NCBI GenBank assembly: GCA_902826335.1
Contig: CADEEL010000010.1
Coordinates: 28,106-92,105, forward strand
Direction: 5' to 3'
DNA from: an uncultured Alphaproteobacteria bacterium
GTDB lineage: Bacteria > Pseudomonadota > Alphaproteobacteria > Caulobacterales > Aquidulcibacteraceae
Length of the DNA: 64,000 nt
A program made the translations under genes and the position numbers. Position 1 is the stretch's first letter; every line of letters begins with the position of its first letter. This document shows, one piece after another, positions 42,855 to 52,119 of this stretch. The notes under the pieces were generated by a model. It saw only the letters and a list, made by a program, of their open reading frames with translations, made no database searches and was not told the origin of the DNA.

Positions 42855-43178
42855 ATGAGCAGTTTCGACGAACGTGAGCGGGGCGAAGAAAAGCGCTTCC
42901 AGCTCAATCAGGAGCAGGAATTCAAGGCGCAGGCCCGGCGCGCGCGCCTGGTTGGCGAATGGGCCGGCGGCATGATGGGGCTCGATGGCGATGCGCTCAC
43001 CGCGTATGGCAAGTCGGTCGTCATGTCCGACCTCGAGGAAGCCGGGGACGAGGACCTGTTCCGCAAGGTGCGCGCCGATCTCGACGCCAAGGGCGTGGCC
43101 ATCTCGGACCATCAAATCCGTGCGCGCATGGAAGAAGCGCTCGGCGAGGCGCGCGCCCAAATAAAAGCTGGAACTTAA
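42855..43178 (+). CDS. ATPase inhibitor subunit zeta (DUF1476)
   Basis: 107 aa. Matches the zeta subunit that blocks ATP hydrolysis by alphaproteobacterial F1-ATPase: an inhibitory N-terminus (FDERERGEEKRFQLNQEQEF), then RARRARLVGEWAG, and a helical body with HQIRARMEEALGEAR. The family is limited to Alphaproteobacteria, supporting the taxon. 4-nt tail overlap with purB on the other strand. Confidence 0.93.
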   Translation: MSSFDERERGEEKRFQLNQEQEFKAQARRARLVGEWAGGMMGLDGDALTAYGKSVVMSDLEEAGDEDLFRKVRADLDAKGVAISDHQIRARMEEALGEARAQIKAGT

Positions 43179-44485
43179 GGCGCGAACACGCGCGCGAAAA
43201 TATCGTCCACGCGTGTGAAATGGTGCGCATCGTCAAAGCAGGCGGCGAGGTCCGCTTCGCTAATCTTGCTAGTGATGTCAGAATCCGCGCGCAATTGGCC
43301 GAGCAGCGCCGTCGGCGCGCGCGGCGCCGGCGCCTGCCACACCGCCATGGCGTTGCGCTGCACGAGACGATAGGCGTCCTCTCGGCCGACGCCCGCCTGC
43401 GTCAAAGCCAGCATGACGCGCTGCGAATTGTGCAGCCCGCCCAGCAGGGCGAGATTGCGCGCCATATTGTCTGGATAGACGACGAGCTTGTCCACGACAT
43501 CCGCGAGCCGGTGCAGCGCGAAATCCAGATGAATGGTGGTGTCGGGGCCGATGCCGCGTTCCACTGATGAGTGGCTGATGTCGCGCTCATGCCAGAGCGG
43601 CACATTTTCGAGCGCCGGCGTCACGGCGCTGCGCACCAAACGCGCCAATCCGCAAAGGTTTTCGGTGAGCACCGGATTGCGCTTATGCGGCATGGCCGAT
43701 GAGCCCTTTTGCCCGGGCGCGAAATACTCCTCGGCCTCCAACACTTCGGTGCGCTGTAAATGCCGGACTTCCGTGGCCAGGCGCTCAACGCCCGCCGCCA
43801 CAACGCCCAGCGCCGCGAAAAAAGCCGCGTGGCGATCGCGCGGGATGATCTGCGTGGACACGGGCTCAACCGCCAAGCCAAGCTTGCGCGCGACATGCGC
43901 CTCCACGCGCGGATCGATTTGCGCGAACGTGCCCACCGCGCCGGATATGGCGCAGGTCGCGATCTCCGCGCGCGCGGTCTTGAGGCGTTCAAGATTACGC
44001 GCGAACTCCGCATAATGACCGGCGAGCTTTAGGCCGAACGTGGTCGGCTCGGCATGGATGCCATGCGAGCGGCCGATACACGGCGTCATCTTGAATTCCA
44101 GCGCGCGCGCCTTGAGCGCGGCCATGACGCGTGTGCACCCGGCGATGAGCAGATCGCTGGCGCGCGCAAGCTGCAAGGCCAGGCACGTATCCAGGACGTC
44201 GGAGGAGGTCATGCCCTGATGGGCGTAGCGCGCTTCCTCGCCCACATGCTCTGCGACATTGGTCAAAAACGCGATGACATCGTGCTTTACTTCGCGCTCG
44301 ATCTCATCGATGCGCGCGACATCGAATTTGCCCTTGGCGCGGTAGGCCTCAGCGGCGGATATGGGGATCGTTCCCAACTCGGCCATGGCCTCCATGGCCA
44401 AAGCCTCGATCTCAAACCAGATTTGATAGCGCGTCTCTGGCGTCCAGACGGCCGCCATCTCCGGGCGCGCATAGCGTGGAATCAT
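43175..44485 (-). CDS. purB: Adenylosuccinate lyase
   Basis: 436 aa fumarase/aspartase superfamily enzyme. The signature GSSAMPHKRNP (near residue 270) and the active-site HGIHAEPTTFG, TSSDVLDT motifs are intact. Catalyses two steps in AMP and IMP synthesis. With purC, purS and purF in the same window, most purine genes here are in separate units and not one operon. Confidence 0.96.
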   Translation of the reverse strand: MIPRYARPEMAAVWTPETRYQIWFEIEALAMEAMAELGTIPISAAEAYRAKGKFDVARIDEIEREVKHDVIAFLTNVAEHVGEEARYAHQGMTSSDVLDTCLALQLARASDLLIAGCTRVMAALKARALEFKMTPCIGRSHGIHAEPTTFGLKLAGHYAEFARNLERLKTARAEIATCAISGAVGTFAQIDPRVEAHVARKLGLAVEPVSTQIIPRDRHAAFFAALGVVAAGVERLATEVRHLQRTEVLEAEEYFAPGQKGSSAMPHKRNPVLTENLCGLARLVRSAVTPALENVPLWHERDISHSSVERGIGPDTTIHLDFALHRLADVVDKLVVYPDNMARNLALLGGLHNSQRVMLALTQAGVGREDAYRLVQRNAMAVWQAPAPRAPTALLGQLRADSDITSKISEADLAACFDDAHHFTRVDDIFARVFAP

Positions 44486-44512
44486 AGCCGCTGTTTAGAA
44501 CGCGGGCCGCGC

Positions 44513-46042
44513 TCACGCCACCCAATCGCGCCGCATCGTGCGCGCCGCCAGCAGGAAATGCAGGCCCGCCCACAGATAGCCGAGCACGCCGATCATCATC
44601 GCCCATTCAAGCCCCGTGGCCTGGCCGGCCGCGCACACAGGATCGCCCGTGCGTCCCGCGCATGCTTCGAGAGAGAGGCCCGATTGGGCGAGCAGGCCCC
44701 CGGCGAGGAAATCGCTCAAGGCGCCGATCGCTGGCGGGCCCATACCGTAGCCGATGAGGTTGACGATGAAGAGCAGCACCGCCACGGCCGTGGCGCGCAT
44801 GCGCGGCGCGACGACGCCCTGCGTGACCGCGTACATCGGGCCGAGATAGAAATAGTGGCAGATGGCCGCGATCATCAGCGGCGGCGCCGCGAGCCACAAG
44901 CTGGCGATGGTGACGGGGCCGGTGAATACGGGCGTGGCGATGTTGAACGTGCCCCCGCTCCACATGTTCGGCATGAAAAAGGCGAGCAGGTAGAGCGGCG
45001 TGGCGATCGCGAAGCCAAGCGCCGGGAGCCAGGCGAGCGCGTTGGGGTGGCGCCGTGCGATGCGATCGGAAAGAAATCCGCTGAGAAACGTGCCGATCGC
45101 GGCGCACAGGCCCAGCACAACGCCGATGAGCATCGAGGCTTCGAACAGCGTCAAATGATGCGTGCGGATCATGAAGCTGGTGAGATATTGGCCGACGCCA
45201 TAGCCGACGAACGAAGCTAGCGCCGATCCGAACGCCACGTGCCAGAAGGTCGTCTTTTTCGCCAACGCGCCGAACGCCGCGAAAAAGCTTGGCGCCCCAT
45301 CTTTCGAAGCCGCGCGCGGCGGCTCTTTCACGGTCAGGAATACGATCAGCGCAAGCAGGAGGCCCGGCAGGCCCAGCATGACAAACGCCTGGCGCCAGCC
45401 GATTTCAGTTGCGATCCAGCCGCCGCCCACCGCCGCGATCATGGAGCCGATGGGAATGCCCAGCGCATAGATGGAGAGGGCCGTCGCGCGCCGATCCGAG
45501 GGAAAATAATCGGAAATCACCGACTGCGCCGGCGGTGTGCACGCGGCTTCGCCGATGCCGACGCCGACGCGCGCCGCCAACAGAACCATGAAGGCGGGCA
45601 TGTAATAATACACCGTATCCTGAACGACGCGCTCGCTTGTGACGGCGCCGAACAGAGCGGCCAGTCCTGGCGCCTCCGCGCCTACGGGCGACGCGCCGAT
45701 CAGCAGCTCGCGCGCGAAGCCGCACGCGGCCGTCATTGCGCTCCACAGCGCAACCCCGAGTACGAGGATGACGACGCGGTTGGCGCGCTCGGCCAGGCGC
45801 GCGATCGGAATGCCTAGGAGCGTGTAGAGAAGGGCGAACGCCGGCCCGCCAAGCAGGCCCAGTTGGAAATCGCTGAGGCCAAGCTCGGTCTTGATCGGCT
45901 CCTGCAGGATGCCGATGACCACGCGATCGATGAAATTGAATGTGTAAACCAGGAGCAAGGCGCCAAGCACATAGGCGCGATAGGATTTCGTACTGTAGCC
46001 GGTGAAGGCGGGCGCGGCGGCCTGTTCGGTCGTCGTGGTCAT
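44513..46042 (-). CDS. MFS transporter
   Basis: 509 aa with ~12 helices. The loop 2-3 motif is RLAERANRVVILVLG, and helix 4-5 has GIGEAACTPPAQSVISDYFP, a feature of the spinster/sugar-phosphate-like MFS group. AAGGGGGGAAT precedes ATG 46042. A long loop with two Cys (EACAGRTGDPVCAAG) lies between the last helices. Substrate unknown. Confidence 0.88.
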   Translation of the reverse strand: MTTTTEQAAAPAFTGYSTKSYRAYVLGALLLVYTFNFIDRVVIGILQEPIKTELGLSDFQLGLLGGPAFALLYTLLGIPIARLAERANRVVILVLGVALWSAMTAACGFARELLIGASPVGAEAPGLAALFGAVTSERVVQDTVYYYMPAFMVLLAARVGVGIGEAACTPPAQSVISDYFPSDRRATALSIYALGIPIGSMIAAVGGGWIATEIGWRQAFVMLGLPGLLLALIVFLTVKEPPRAASKDGAPSFFAAFGALAKKTTFWHVAFGSALASFVGYGVGQYLTSFMIRTHHLTLFEASMLIGVVLGLCAAIGTFLSGFLSDRIARRHPNALAWLPALGFAIATPLYLLAFFMPNMWSGGTFNIATPVFTGPVTIASLWLAAPPLMIAAICHYFYLGPMYAVTQGVVAPRMRATAVAVLLFIVNLIGYGMGPPAIGALSDFLAGGLLAQSGLSLEACAGRTGDPVCAAGQATGLEWAMMIGVLGYLWAGLHFLLAARTMRRDWVA

Positions 46043-46128
46043 ATTCCCCCCTTGGGCGATATGGTTGTTGTTTTTGTTAGGCCGAAGCCTACGCGCTCGC
46101 GCGCAGCGCGCAAGCGCCTTCGCGCGGC

Positions 46129-46971
46129 TCAGAGCAGCCCCAGGCTCTTGAAACTCGCCGCTCCGCCGCGCCCGACGATCAGATGATCGTGCACCTTGAC
46201 GCCGATGGCCTTCGCCGCGCTGACAATGTCGCGCGTGATGGCGATGTCGGCCGCCGAGGGGGTGGGATCGCCGCTGGGATGGTTGTGGACGAGGATGACG
46301 CTCGCGGCCCCAAGCTCGAGCGAGCGGCGCGCAACTTCGCGCGGATAGACGGGCGCATGATCGATCGTGCCCTCATTGAGCACCTCGTCCAAGATGAGCT
46401 GGTTCTTGATATCCAGGAAAAGCACGCGGAACTGTTCGCGCGTGGCCTGCGCCATCGCCAGGCGGCAATAGGCCTGGAGCTGCGACCAGGACGATATGAT
46501 TGGCCGACGCGTCGCCTCCGAACGGGCGGCGCGCTCAAGCGCCGCCTGCACGATTTTGAGCTCCTGCGCGACAGCGGGGCCCGCGCCATCAATTCCGGCG
46601 ATGAGGCCGGCGGGCGCCGCCAAAACGCCGGCGAGGTCGCCGAAGCGCGTGATCAGCGCCTTGGCGAGCGGTTTGGTGTCGCGCCGCGGGATGACGCGGA
46701 ACAACAGCAATTCCAGCACTTCGTAGTCGGCGAGCGCTTCCGCGCCGGCGGATTCGAACTTGGTGCGCAGACGCGCACGATGATCATGATAGTGCGGGCG
46801 CACTGGATCGGCTGGCACCGTCGGCGGCGCGCGGGGCGGTGCGGGCGCTGGGATCAACGGCGCTTCGGCGTTGAACAGCAATCGCGAGGCGTCCTCCACG
46901 GCGTTGCGGAGGATTTCCTCGTCGCGGGCGCGGCCCTTGCGCGCCCGGGGCGGGTTCGCGCGTTGCGCCAT
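46129..46971 (-). CDS. radC: RadC/JAB-domain DNA repair-like protein
   Basis: 280 aa from ATG 46971. An N-terminal helix-hairpin-helix region ([25 protein letters not shown]) and the MPN/JAB domain with the metal site [11 protein letters not shown] and D in DHLIV. Linked to DNA repair in name; genuine role debated. 4 nt after map. Confidence 0.93.
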   Translation of the reverse strand: MAQRANPPRARKGRARDEEILRNAVEDASRLLFNAEAPLIPAPAPPRAPPTVPADPVRPHYHDHRARLRTKFESAGAEALADYEVLELLLFRVIPRRDTKPLAKALITRFGDLAGVLAAPAGLIAGIDGAGPAVAQELKIVQAALERAARSEATRRPIISSWSQLQAYCRLAMAQATREQFRVLFLDIKNQLILDEVLNEGTIDHAPVYPREVARRSLELGAASVILVHNHPSGDPTPSAADIAITRDIVSAAKAIGVKVHDHLIVGRGGAASFKSLGLL

Positions 46972-46975
46972 GAAC

Positions 46976-47830
46976 TTAATCCCGCGCCCGGATGAGCGCG
47001 TGCGGCTGATCCAATCCCGCCGGAGAGCGCGTGAAAATCTCCACGCCATCAGCGGTGACGCCCACCGAATGCTCATATTGCGCTGTCAAGGATTTGTCCT
47101 TGGTGACGGCGGTCCAGCCATCCGAAAGAATCTTCACCCCCGCGCCGCCGAGATTGATCATCGGCTCGACCGTGAAGAACATGCCTTCCTTCAGCACGGC
47201 GCCTTGGCCGCGGTGTCCGAAATGGAGAATGTTCGGCGCATCGTGAAAGACGCGCCCAAGCCCGTGACCGCAGAACTCACGCACCACGCTGCAGCGCTCT
47301 CTCTCCGCGACGGCCTGGATCGTGGCGCCGATGTCGCCCAGCGTGACGCCCGGGCGGATCGCTTCGATGCCCGCCATCATCGCCGCGTACGTCACGTCCA
47401 TCAGGCGTTCGGCGCGGCGCTTGGGCGCGCCGACGCAATACATGCGGCTGGTGTCGCCGTGCCAGCCGTCCACGATGACGGTCACGTCGATGTTGAGGAT
47501 ATCGTCCGCACGCAGCGCCCGCGTGGCGCTTGGTATGCCGTGGCACACGACGTGATTGAGCGACGTGCAAATCGTGTGGCGATAGCCGCGATAGAAAAGG
47601 CAGGCCGGGGCGGCGCCATGATCAAGCACGAAGGCGCGGGCGAGGTCATCGAGCCGCTGCGTGCTCACGCCGTCCTTCACCTCGGGAACCAGCATGTCGA
47701 GGCACGCGGCCGCGAGCGCGCCCGCGCGGCGCATGCCGTCAAACGCCGCGTGCGGGTGGAGCTTTACTTGGCCAGTGAATCGCACTGGCGCGGCGGCGGC
47801 GTCGATATAGTCGAGGCGGGAGTCGGGCAT
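46976..47830 (-). CDS. map: Methionine aminopeptidase, type I
   Basis: 284 aa from ATG 47830. Metal ligands can be seen: two Asp in [19 protein letters not shown], His in [13 protein letters not shown], Glu in [10 protein letters not shown] and the last Glu in YEHSVGVT. Removes the initiator Met. N-terminal ~20 residues are extra compared with short E. coli-type enzymes. Confidence 0.95.
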   Translation of the reverse strand: MPDSRLDYIDAAAAPVRFTGQVKLHPHAAFDGMRRAGALAAACLDMLVPEVKDGVSTQRLDDLARAFVLDHGAAPACLFYRGYRHTICTSLNHVVCHGIPSATRALRADDILNIDVTVIVDGWHGDTSRMYCVGAPKRRAERLMDVTYAAMMAGIEAIRPGVTLGDIGATIQAVAERERCSVVREFCGHGLGRVFHDAPNILHFGHRGQGAVLKEGMFFTVEPMINLGGAGVKILSDGWTAVTKDKSLTAQYEHSVGVTADGVEIFTRSPAGLDQPHALIRARD

Positions 47831-47880
47831 GGGGCTCACGATAACATGCCTTGCGACGGAATTCACAGCCGCCGCCGAGC

Positions 47881-48678
47881 CTAGCCTTCCTCCGGCCAGG
47901 CGTAGCCACGCACGCGCTCCAGATGGCGTTCGAAGATCGCCTGAGCCATCGGGTCGAAATCGTTCACCAGAAAGGCGTGCTTGCGGAAATAGCCCCGGCC
48001 CGGCCGGCCCGTGCTTCGGTTGATGACGAGGCAGGAGAGGGGCGGCTCCCCACGCCGGCGATTCTCGGCAGCCACCTCGTTGAGGCCGCCCCAGAGGGCC
48101 GGTTGATCGAACACGCCAAGATCGATGCCGGCGCGCGGTGCGGCTTCGCGCACCATGTGCTCGACTTCCTTGTAATCCATGGGCGCGCCGCTGGCTATCG
48201 CATGGCGAACAAGTATGCGCCGCAGCAGCGCCGGCAGCGCTGCGTGCACGCCCCCCGCCTCGACGCTCGCCACGCGCGAGAGCTCCGGTGTTTTGGTCAG
48301 CGCTTCAAGCCGTTTGACGACACGCAGCCATGCCTCATCGTCCTGTGCGCCCGCCCAGTGCGTGAGATCGACCGTTTCGAGGCGCGTGAAGCCGAGCGGC
48401 GACTCGCACGGCGCCAGCCGCAGCGGAATGAGAATGCCGCGCGCGCGCCCGATCTCGGCCTCGCCATGCACGAAATTGGAGACGACGGCGCTGGGTGTCC
48501 AGCACACGATCATGGCGCGCGCGATGGCGGCTTCGCGGCGGATTTCGGTTTCGAACGGCTCCCCCGGCGTCAAGCGCGCATCGATCCACACGTCGAGGTC
48601 AATCTCGCGGAGCGCCTGATTGACGGGCTCAACGCGCGCGCGATCGGCGCGGGCATAGGAGATGAACACATCGGCCAT
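47881..48678 (-). CDS. TIR-domain protein with conserved C-terminal domain
   Basis: 265 aa from ATG 48678. Residues 1-130 form a TIR domain: VFISYARADRARVEPVNQAL, a BB-loop region DVWIDARLTPGEPFETEI, and SNFVHGEAE, in which Glu73 lies at the spot of the NADase Glu of active bacterial TIRs. The remaining ~130 residues (VFDQPALWGGLNEVAAENRR, LSCLVINRSTGRPGRGYF, VRGYAW) look like a separate conserved domain I have only seen as part of other effector-like proteins and cannot name. No Thoeris or CBASS partner gene is adjacent. Could be a stand-alone defence or NAD-dependent effector. Confidence 0.8.
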   Translation of the reverse strand: MADVFISYARADRARVEPVNQALREIDLDVWIDARLTPGEPFETEIRREAAIARAMIVCWTPSAVVSNFVHGEAEIGRARGILIPLRLAPCESPLGFTRLETVDLTHWAGAQDDEAWLRVVKRLEALTKTPELSRVASVEAGGVHAALPALLRRILVRHAIASGAPMDYKEVEHMVREAAPRAGIDLGVFDQPALWGGLNEVAAENRRRGEPPLSCLVINRSTGRPGRGYFRKHAFLVNDFDPMAQAIFERHLERVRGYAWPEEG

Positions 48679-48781
48679 GATCGTCGCCCTGATAAGCCGA
48701 TTCCTGGCGCACGGCTTCCTTCGTCGCGGCCCGTGGTTTACCGTCCGACGCGCGGGCGCAGGCCAGTGGAGCGCGGACAAC

Positions 48782-49543
48782 ATGACGGATGGGCGCATGC
48801 GCGCGGCGGTGCTGCTGATCGGCGATGAGCTCTTGTCTGGCCGCACCCAGGATGTGAATTTGCAGGCGATCGCCAAGTTTCTGGCGCCTCTTGGCGTGCA
48901 AGTGGCCGAGGCGCGCATCGTCAGCGATGAAATTCCGGAGATCATCGCCGGGCTCAATGCGCTACGCGGCCGCTACGATTACGTGTTCACCACCGGCGGC
49001 ATCGGGCCGACGCACGATGACAAGACCGCCGATGCGGTGGCCGAGGCGTTCGGCGTCGGCATCGACGTGCGCGCCGATGCGCGCCAAATCCTAGAGACGC
49101 ATTATAAGAGTGGCCCGCTCAATGAAGCGCGCCTTCGCATGGCGCGCATTCCCGATGGCGCCATCTTGATTGATAATCCCGTTTCGCGCGCGCCGGGATT
49201 CATGATCGGCAATGTGTTCGTGATGGCCGGCGTGCCTTCGATCATGCGCGGCATGCTCCTGGGCGCGGCGCGCCACATCAAGGGCGGCGTGGTGGTGGAG
49301 ACGCGCACGGTGCGCGGAAAAGGGCTGCGCGAAGGTGATCTGGCCGAGGGGCTCAAGGCGATCGATGATAAATATCCCGCCGTGAGCTGCGGGTCCTATC
49401 CCTGGTTCAGCGCGGAAGGCATCGGCGCGCATCTGGTCGCCCGTTCGGCCGACATCTCGGCCCTCGAAGCGGCGACGGGAGAGATTGTGGCGCTTGTTCG
49501 CTCGCTTGGCGTTGATCCGGAAATGATCGCGGATGCTTCCTGA
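48782..49543 (+). CDS. CinA-like molybdopterin-binding-domain protein
   Basis: 253 aa from ATG 48782. The MoCF-like fold is evident: LLIGDELLSGRTQDVN, TTGGIGPTHDDKTADAVAEAFG and DNPVSRAPGFMIGNVFVMAGVPSIM. Equivalent to the N-terminal (COG1058) part of CinA without the C-terminal deamidase domain. Acts in nicotinamide-nucleotide clearance in other bacteria. Divergent from the TIR gene with a 103-nt gap. Confidence 0.9.
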   Translation: MTDGRMRAAVLLIGDELLSGRTQDVNLQAIAKFLAPLGVQVAEARIVSDEIPEIIAGLNALRGRYDYVFTTGGIGPTHDDKTADAVAEAFGVGIDVRADARQILETHYKSGPLNEARLRMARIPDGAILIDNPVSRAPGFMIGNVFVMAGVPSIMRGMLLGAARHIKGGVVVETRTVRGKGLREGDLAEGLKAIDDKYPAVSCGSYPWFSAEGIGAHLVARSADISALEAATGEIVALVRSLGVDPEMIADAS

Positions 49544-49574
49544 GCGCGGGTCCAGGGGCTAGAGAGTCGCTCGC

Positions 49575-49661
49575 GCGCTCGTGGCGAAACCGGTAGACGC
49601 AGCGGACTTAAAATCCGCTTCTCGAAAGGGAGTGCGGGTTCAACTCCCGCCGAGCGCACCA
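49575..49661 (+). tRNA. tRNA-Leu (UAA anticodon), CCA encoded
   Basis: Acceptor GCGCTCG (49575-49581) pairs with CGAGCGC before ACCA (49651-49661). The anticodon stem GCGGA/TCCGC encloses loop CTTAAAA with anticodon TAA; the long variable arm TTCTCGAAAGGGAG, D-loop CGGTAGAC and TTCAACT T-loop are those of a class II tRNA. 87 nt with encoded CCA. Confidence 0.97.
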
Positions 49662-50914
49662 AAGGCAAGCAGCGCGAAGATGGCGACGGCGATCGCGAAC
49701 ACCGAGGCCAACGCATACGGAACAGCAAAGCGCGCGCGGCCGGCGTAAAGCGCGATGACGGCCTTGGAGAGCGTGTCGACGCCAGCCGCGATCAGCACGG
49801 CCTGCGCGCCAAGCGGCGGCGCGAGGCCCTCGCGCACCAGGCCGCCGACGGCCAGCGCCACCGCATCCACGTCAACAAGGCCAGCCGTCGCGGCGAACAG
49901 GGTCAAGCTGGAAGCGCCATAAAAGTGCGCGATGAGCCGGGCCCCCGCGATAATCGCGCCGAGAAGCAGCGCGAACCGCACCACCGACGCGATATTGAGC
50001 GGACTCTTCAGCGTCATGGCGGCCTCGGCGCGCCCGTGACGTCGCTCGAGGAAAGCAAGCGTCGCCGCCGCCAGCAGCGTTGCGCCGATGGCGGCGCCGA
50101 GGATGGGCGCGGCGCTCACGAAGGCGGGCGCGGCGAAGATTGCAATCAGCGCGCCGACGCGCAGAAACATCACGAGATTGGCGAGACACGCGGCGGCGGC
50201 GGCCTGCAGGGGATCAACCTCTTCCGCCTTGGTGCGGCGCGCCAGGTCGTAGGTGACGACCGTCGATGACACAAGCGCGCCCGCGCCGGCGCCGACATAA
50301 AGCCCCGCGCTCGGCCCAAGCGCGCGCAGCGCCACATAGCCCGCGAACGAGGCGCCAGCGATGACGATGGTCAGCAGCCAGATTTCACGCGGATTGAATG
50401 CGCCGTAAGGATCGAGCGCGCGATCCGGCAACAGTGGAAGCGCGATGAAGGTCGCGGCGAGGATGAGCAGCGCGGATCGGATTTCCGGCCAGGTCAGGCG
50501 CGCCAACCAATCATGAAGCGCGCTCTTAAACGCCAGGACGCTGACGAGCGCGACACCGGCGGCGGCCGCGATGGCCAGTGAGCCGCGCGCGGCATAGGCG
50601 CCGAGCGCGAACACGATGAGGCCCGCGACGAGGCCGGTGATCGAAAGGTCGCCGTCGCGCAGCGTCTCCCAGGCCTTGTAGACCAGCCAGGCGAGCGAAA
50701 AACTCAGCGCAAGCGCGGCCAGGACGACGGGACCAAACAGGGTCCCGACCAGGCCGGAGACACCGCCCAGGAGGCCGATCAGTGTATAAGTGCGCAAGCC
50801 CGCGACACGGCTTTCATCCTCGGCGCCGCGGCTTTTCCAGCCGCGCTCAACGCCGATCAGGAAGCCGATGGCGAGCGCCAGGCCCAGGCGCTGAAAGAGA
50901 TCAAGCACGTCCAT
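49640..50914 (-). CDS. MgtC-like / DUF4010 integral membrane protein
   Basis: 424 aa, ~12 helices. N-terminal MgtC-type part (LGLALAIGFLIGVERGWK, then RTYTLIGLLGGVSG) and C-terminal DUF4010 (ALVSSTVVTYDLARR, GLVDVDAVALAVG). Role unknown; MgtC relatives influence Mg or membrane-potential stress. Its last seven codons and stop are read antisense through the T arm and acceptor of tRNA-Leu. Confidence 0.88.
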   Translation of the reverse strand: MDVLDLFQRLGLALAIGFLIGVERGWKSRGAEDESRVAGLRTYTLIGLLGGVSGLVGTLFGPVVLAALALSFSLAWLVYKAWETLRDGDLSITGLVAGLIVFALGAYAARGSLAIAAAAGVALVSVLAFKSALHDWLARLTWPEIRSALLILAATFIALPLLPDRALDPYGAFNPREIWLLTIVIAGASFAGYVALRALGPSAGLYVGAGAGALVSSTVVTYDLARRTKAEEVDPLQAAAAACLANLVMFLRVGALIAIFAAPAFVSAAPILGAAIGATLLAAATLAFLERRHGRAEAAMTLKSPLNIASVVRFALLLGAIIAGARLIAHFYGASSLTLFAATAGLVDVDAVALAVGGLVREGLAPPLGAQAVLIAAGVDTLSKAVIALYAGRARFAVPYALASVFAIAVAIFALLAFGALGGS

Positions 50915-51011
50915 GTGGCGCCAGACAGCGTCGATCCGGACTTAGGCGCAAGCGGCGACGCGCGGTGCGCGAGAACTGGCGCATGGCCGGGCTTTGCGCT
51001 AGCGGGGAGCC

Positions 51012-52094
51012 ATGAGCGAGCAGGTAACCGATTTGCTGGTCAAGCGGGGCGCGCTGCGCGAGCGGCGCTTCACATCGCCGCCCATGCCTGAACTCGGTGA
51101 AGGCCAGGCGCTGTTGCGCGTGGATTGTTTCGCGCTGACCGCCAACACCGTCACATATGCGGCGTTTGGTGAGGCGATGCGCTACTGGGAATTTTTTCAG
51201 CCAGCGGAGCATGAGCGCGCGGCCTGGGGCCGCCCGCCGTGTTGGGGCTTTGGCGATGTCGTGGCCTCGCGCGCGGAAGGTGTGAGCGAGGGCGCGCGCT
51301 ATTACGGTTATTTCCCGATCGGAACGCATCTTGTGGTGAATGGAGCGGCGCGCGGCGCGGGGTTCGTGGACGCCGCCGCCCATCGCGCGGCCCTGCCGAA
51401 ATTCTACAACGCCTACACCGCCGCGCCCGCCAGCGCGCCGGACGAGGAGGCGATGGCCATGCTGCTGCGCCCGTTGTTCGCCACGGCCTTTTTGTTGGAT
51501 GATTATCTGGCGGACGCGGATTATTTCGGCGCCTCGCGTGTCGTGCTATCAAGCGCGTCGAGCAAAACGGCCCTTGGCCTTGCATGGCTTCTCAAAGCGC
51601 GCGGCGATGTCGAAGTCATCGGCCTTACCTCTCCGGCGAACATCCCCTTTCTTGAACGCGCAGGCGCTTACGATCGGATTATTCCCTATGTTGAGGCCGC
51701 CGCGCTCGCGGGCGATGTGACGACCACTTATGTGGATTTTTCTGGATCCGCCGCATTGCGCGTGCGGCTGCATTCACTTCTTGGCGCGGCGCTGCGCCAC
51801 GATTGCGTGGTCGGCGCCGCGGATTGGTCAGCCGTGGGCGAAACGCCGGCTGACTTGCCGGGCGTGCGGCCTACGTTCTTCTTTGCGCCGGCCATCGCCG
51901 AGCAGCGCGCCGCGCAATGGGGGTCTGGTGTTCTTGAGACAAAACTCGCCGCCGCCAGCGCGGGATTCTTCGCCGCCGCGCGCCCCTGGATTAAGATCAC
52001 GCGCGGCGAGGGCCGCGATGCGGTGGACAAGGCCTGGATAGACGCCGTCGATGGGCGCACGACCCCGGATGCCGGCGTCATTCTTAGACTTTAA
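51012..52094 (+). CDS. DUF2855 family protein
   Basis: 360 aa, whole-length match to DUF2855, an MDR-like fold without cofactor motif. Landmarks: RVDCFALTANTVTYAAFGE, WGFGDVVASR, GTHLVV and FATAFLLDDYL, SSKTALGLAW. No catalytic residues are known. 17 nt before the HMG-CoA-lyase-like gene, probably one operon. Confidence 0.85.
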   Translation: MSEQVTDLLVKRGALRERRFTSPPMPELGEGQALLRVDCFALTANTVTYAAFGEAMRYWEFFQPAEHERAAWGRPPCWGFGDVVASRAEGVSEGARYYGYFPIGTHLVVNGAARGAGFVDAAAHRAALPKFYNAYTAAPASAPDEEAMAMLLRPLFATAFLLDDYLADADYFGASRVVLSSASSKTALGLAWLLKARGDVEVIGLTSPANIPFLERAGAYDRIIPYVEAAALAGDVTTTYVDFSGSAALRVRLHSLLGAALRHDCVVGAADWSAVGETPADLPGVRPTFFFAPAIAEQRAAQWGSGVLETKLAAASAGFFAAARPWIKITRGEGRDAVDKAWIDAVDGRTTPDAGVILRL

Positions 52095-52119
52095 AGTAAA
52101 TGCGGATTAGGTGGCGGCC

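Noticed and set aside
44054..45220. 388-codon ORF antisense to purB and the MFS gene
   Set aside because: It spans two real genes on the other strand and has only biased composition.
46043..46128. Hairpin TTAGGC-CGAA-GCCTA between radC and the MFS gene
   Set aside because: Short stem without a T-run on either strand; not a convincing terminator.
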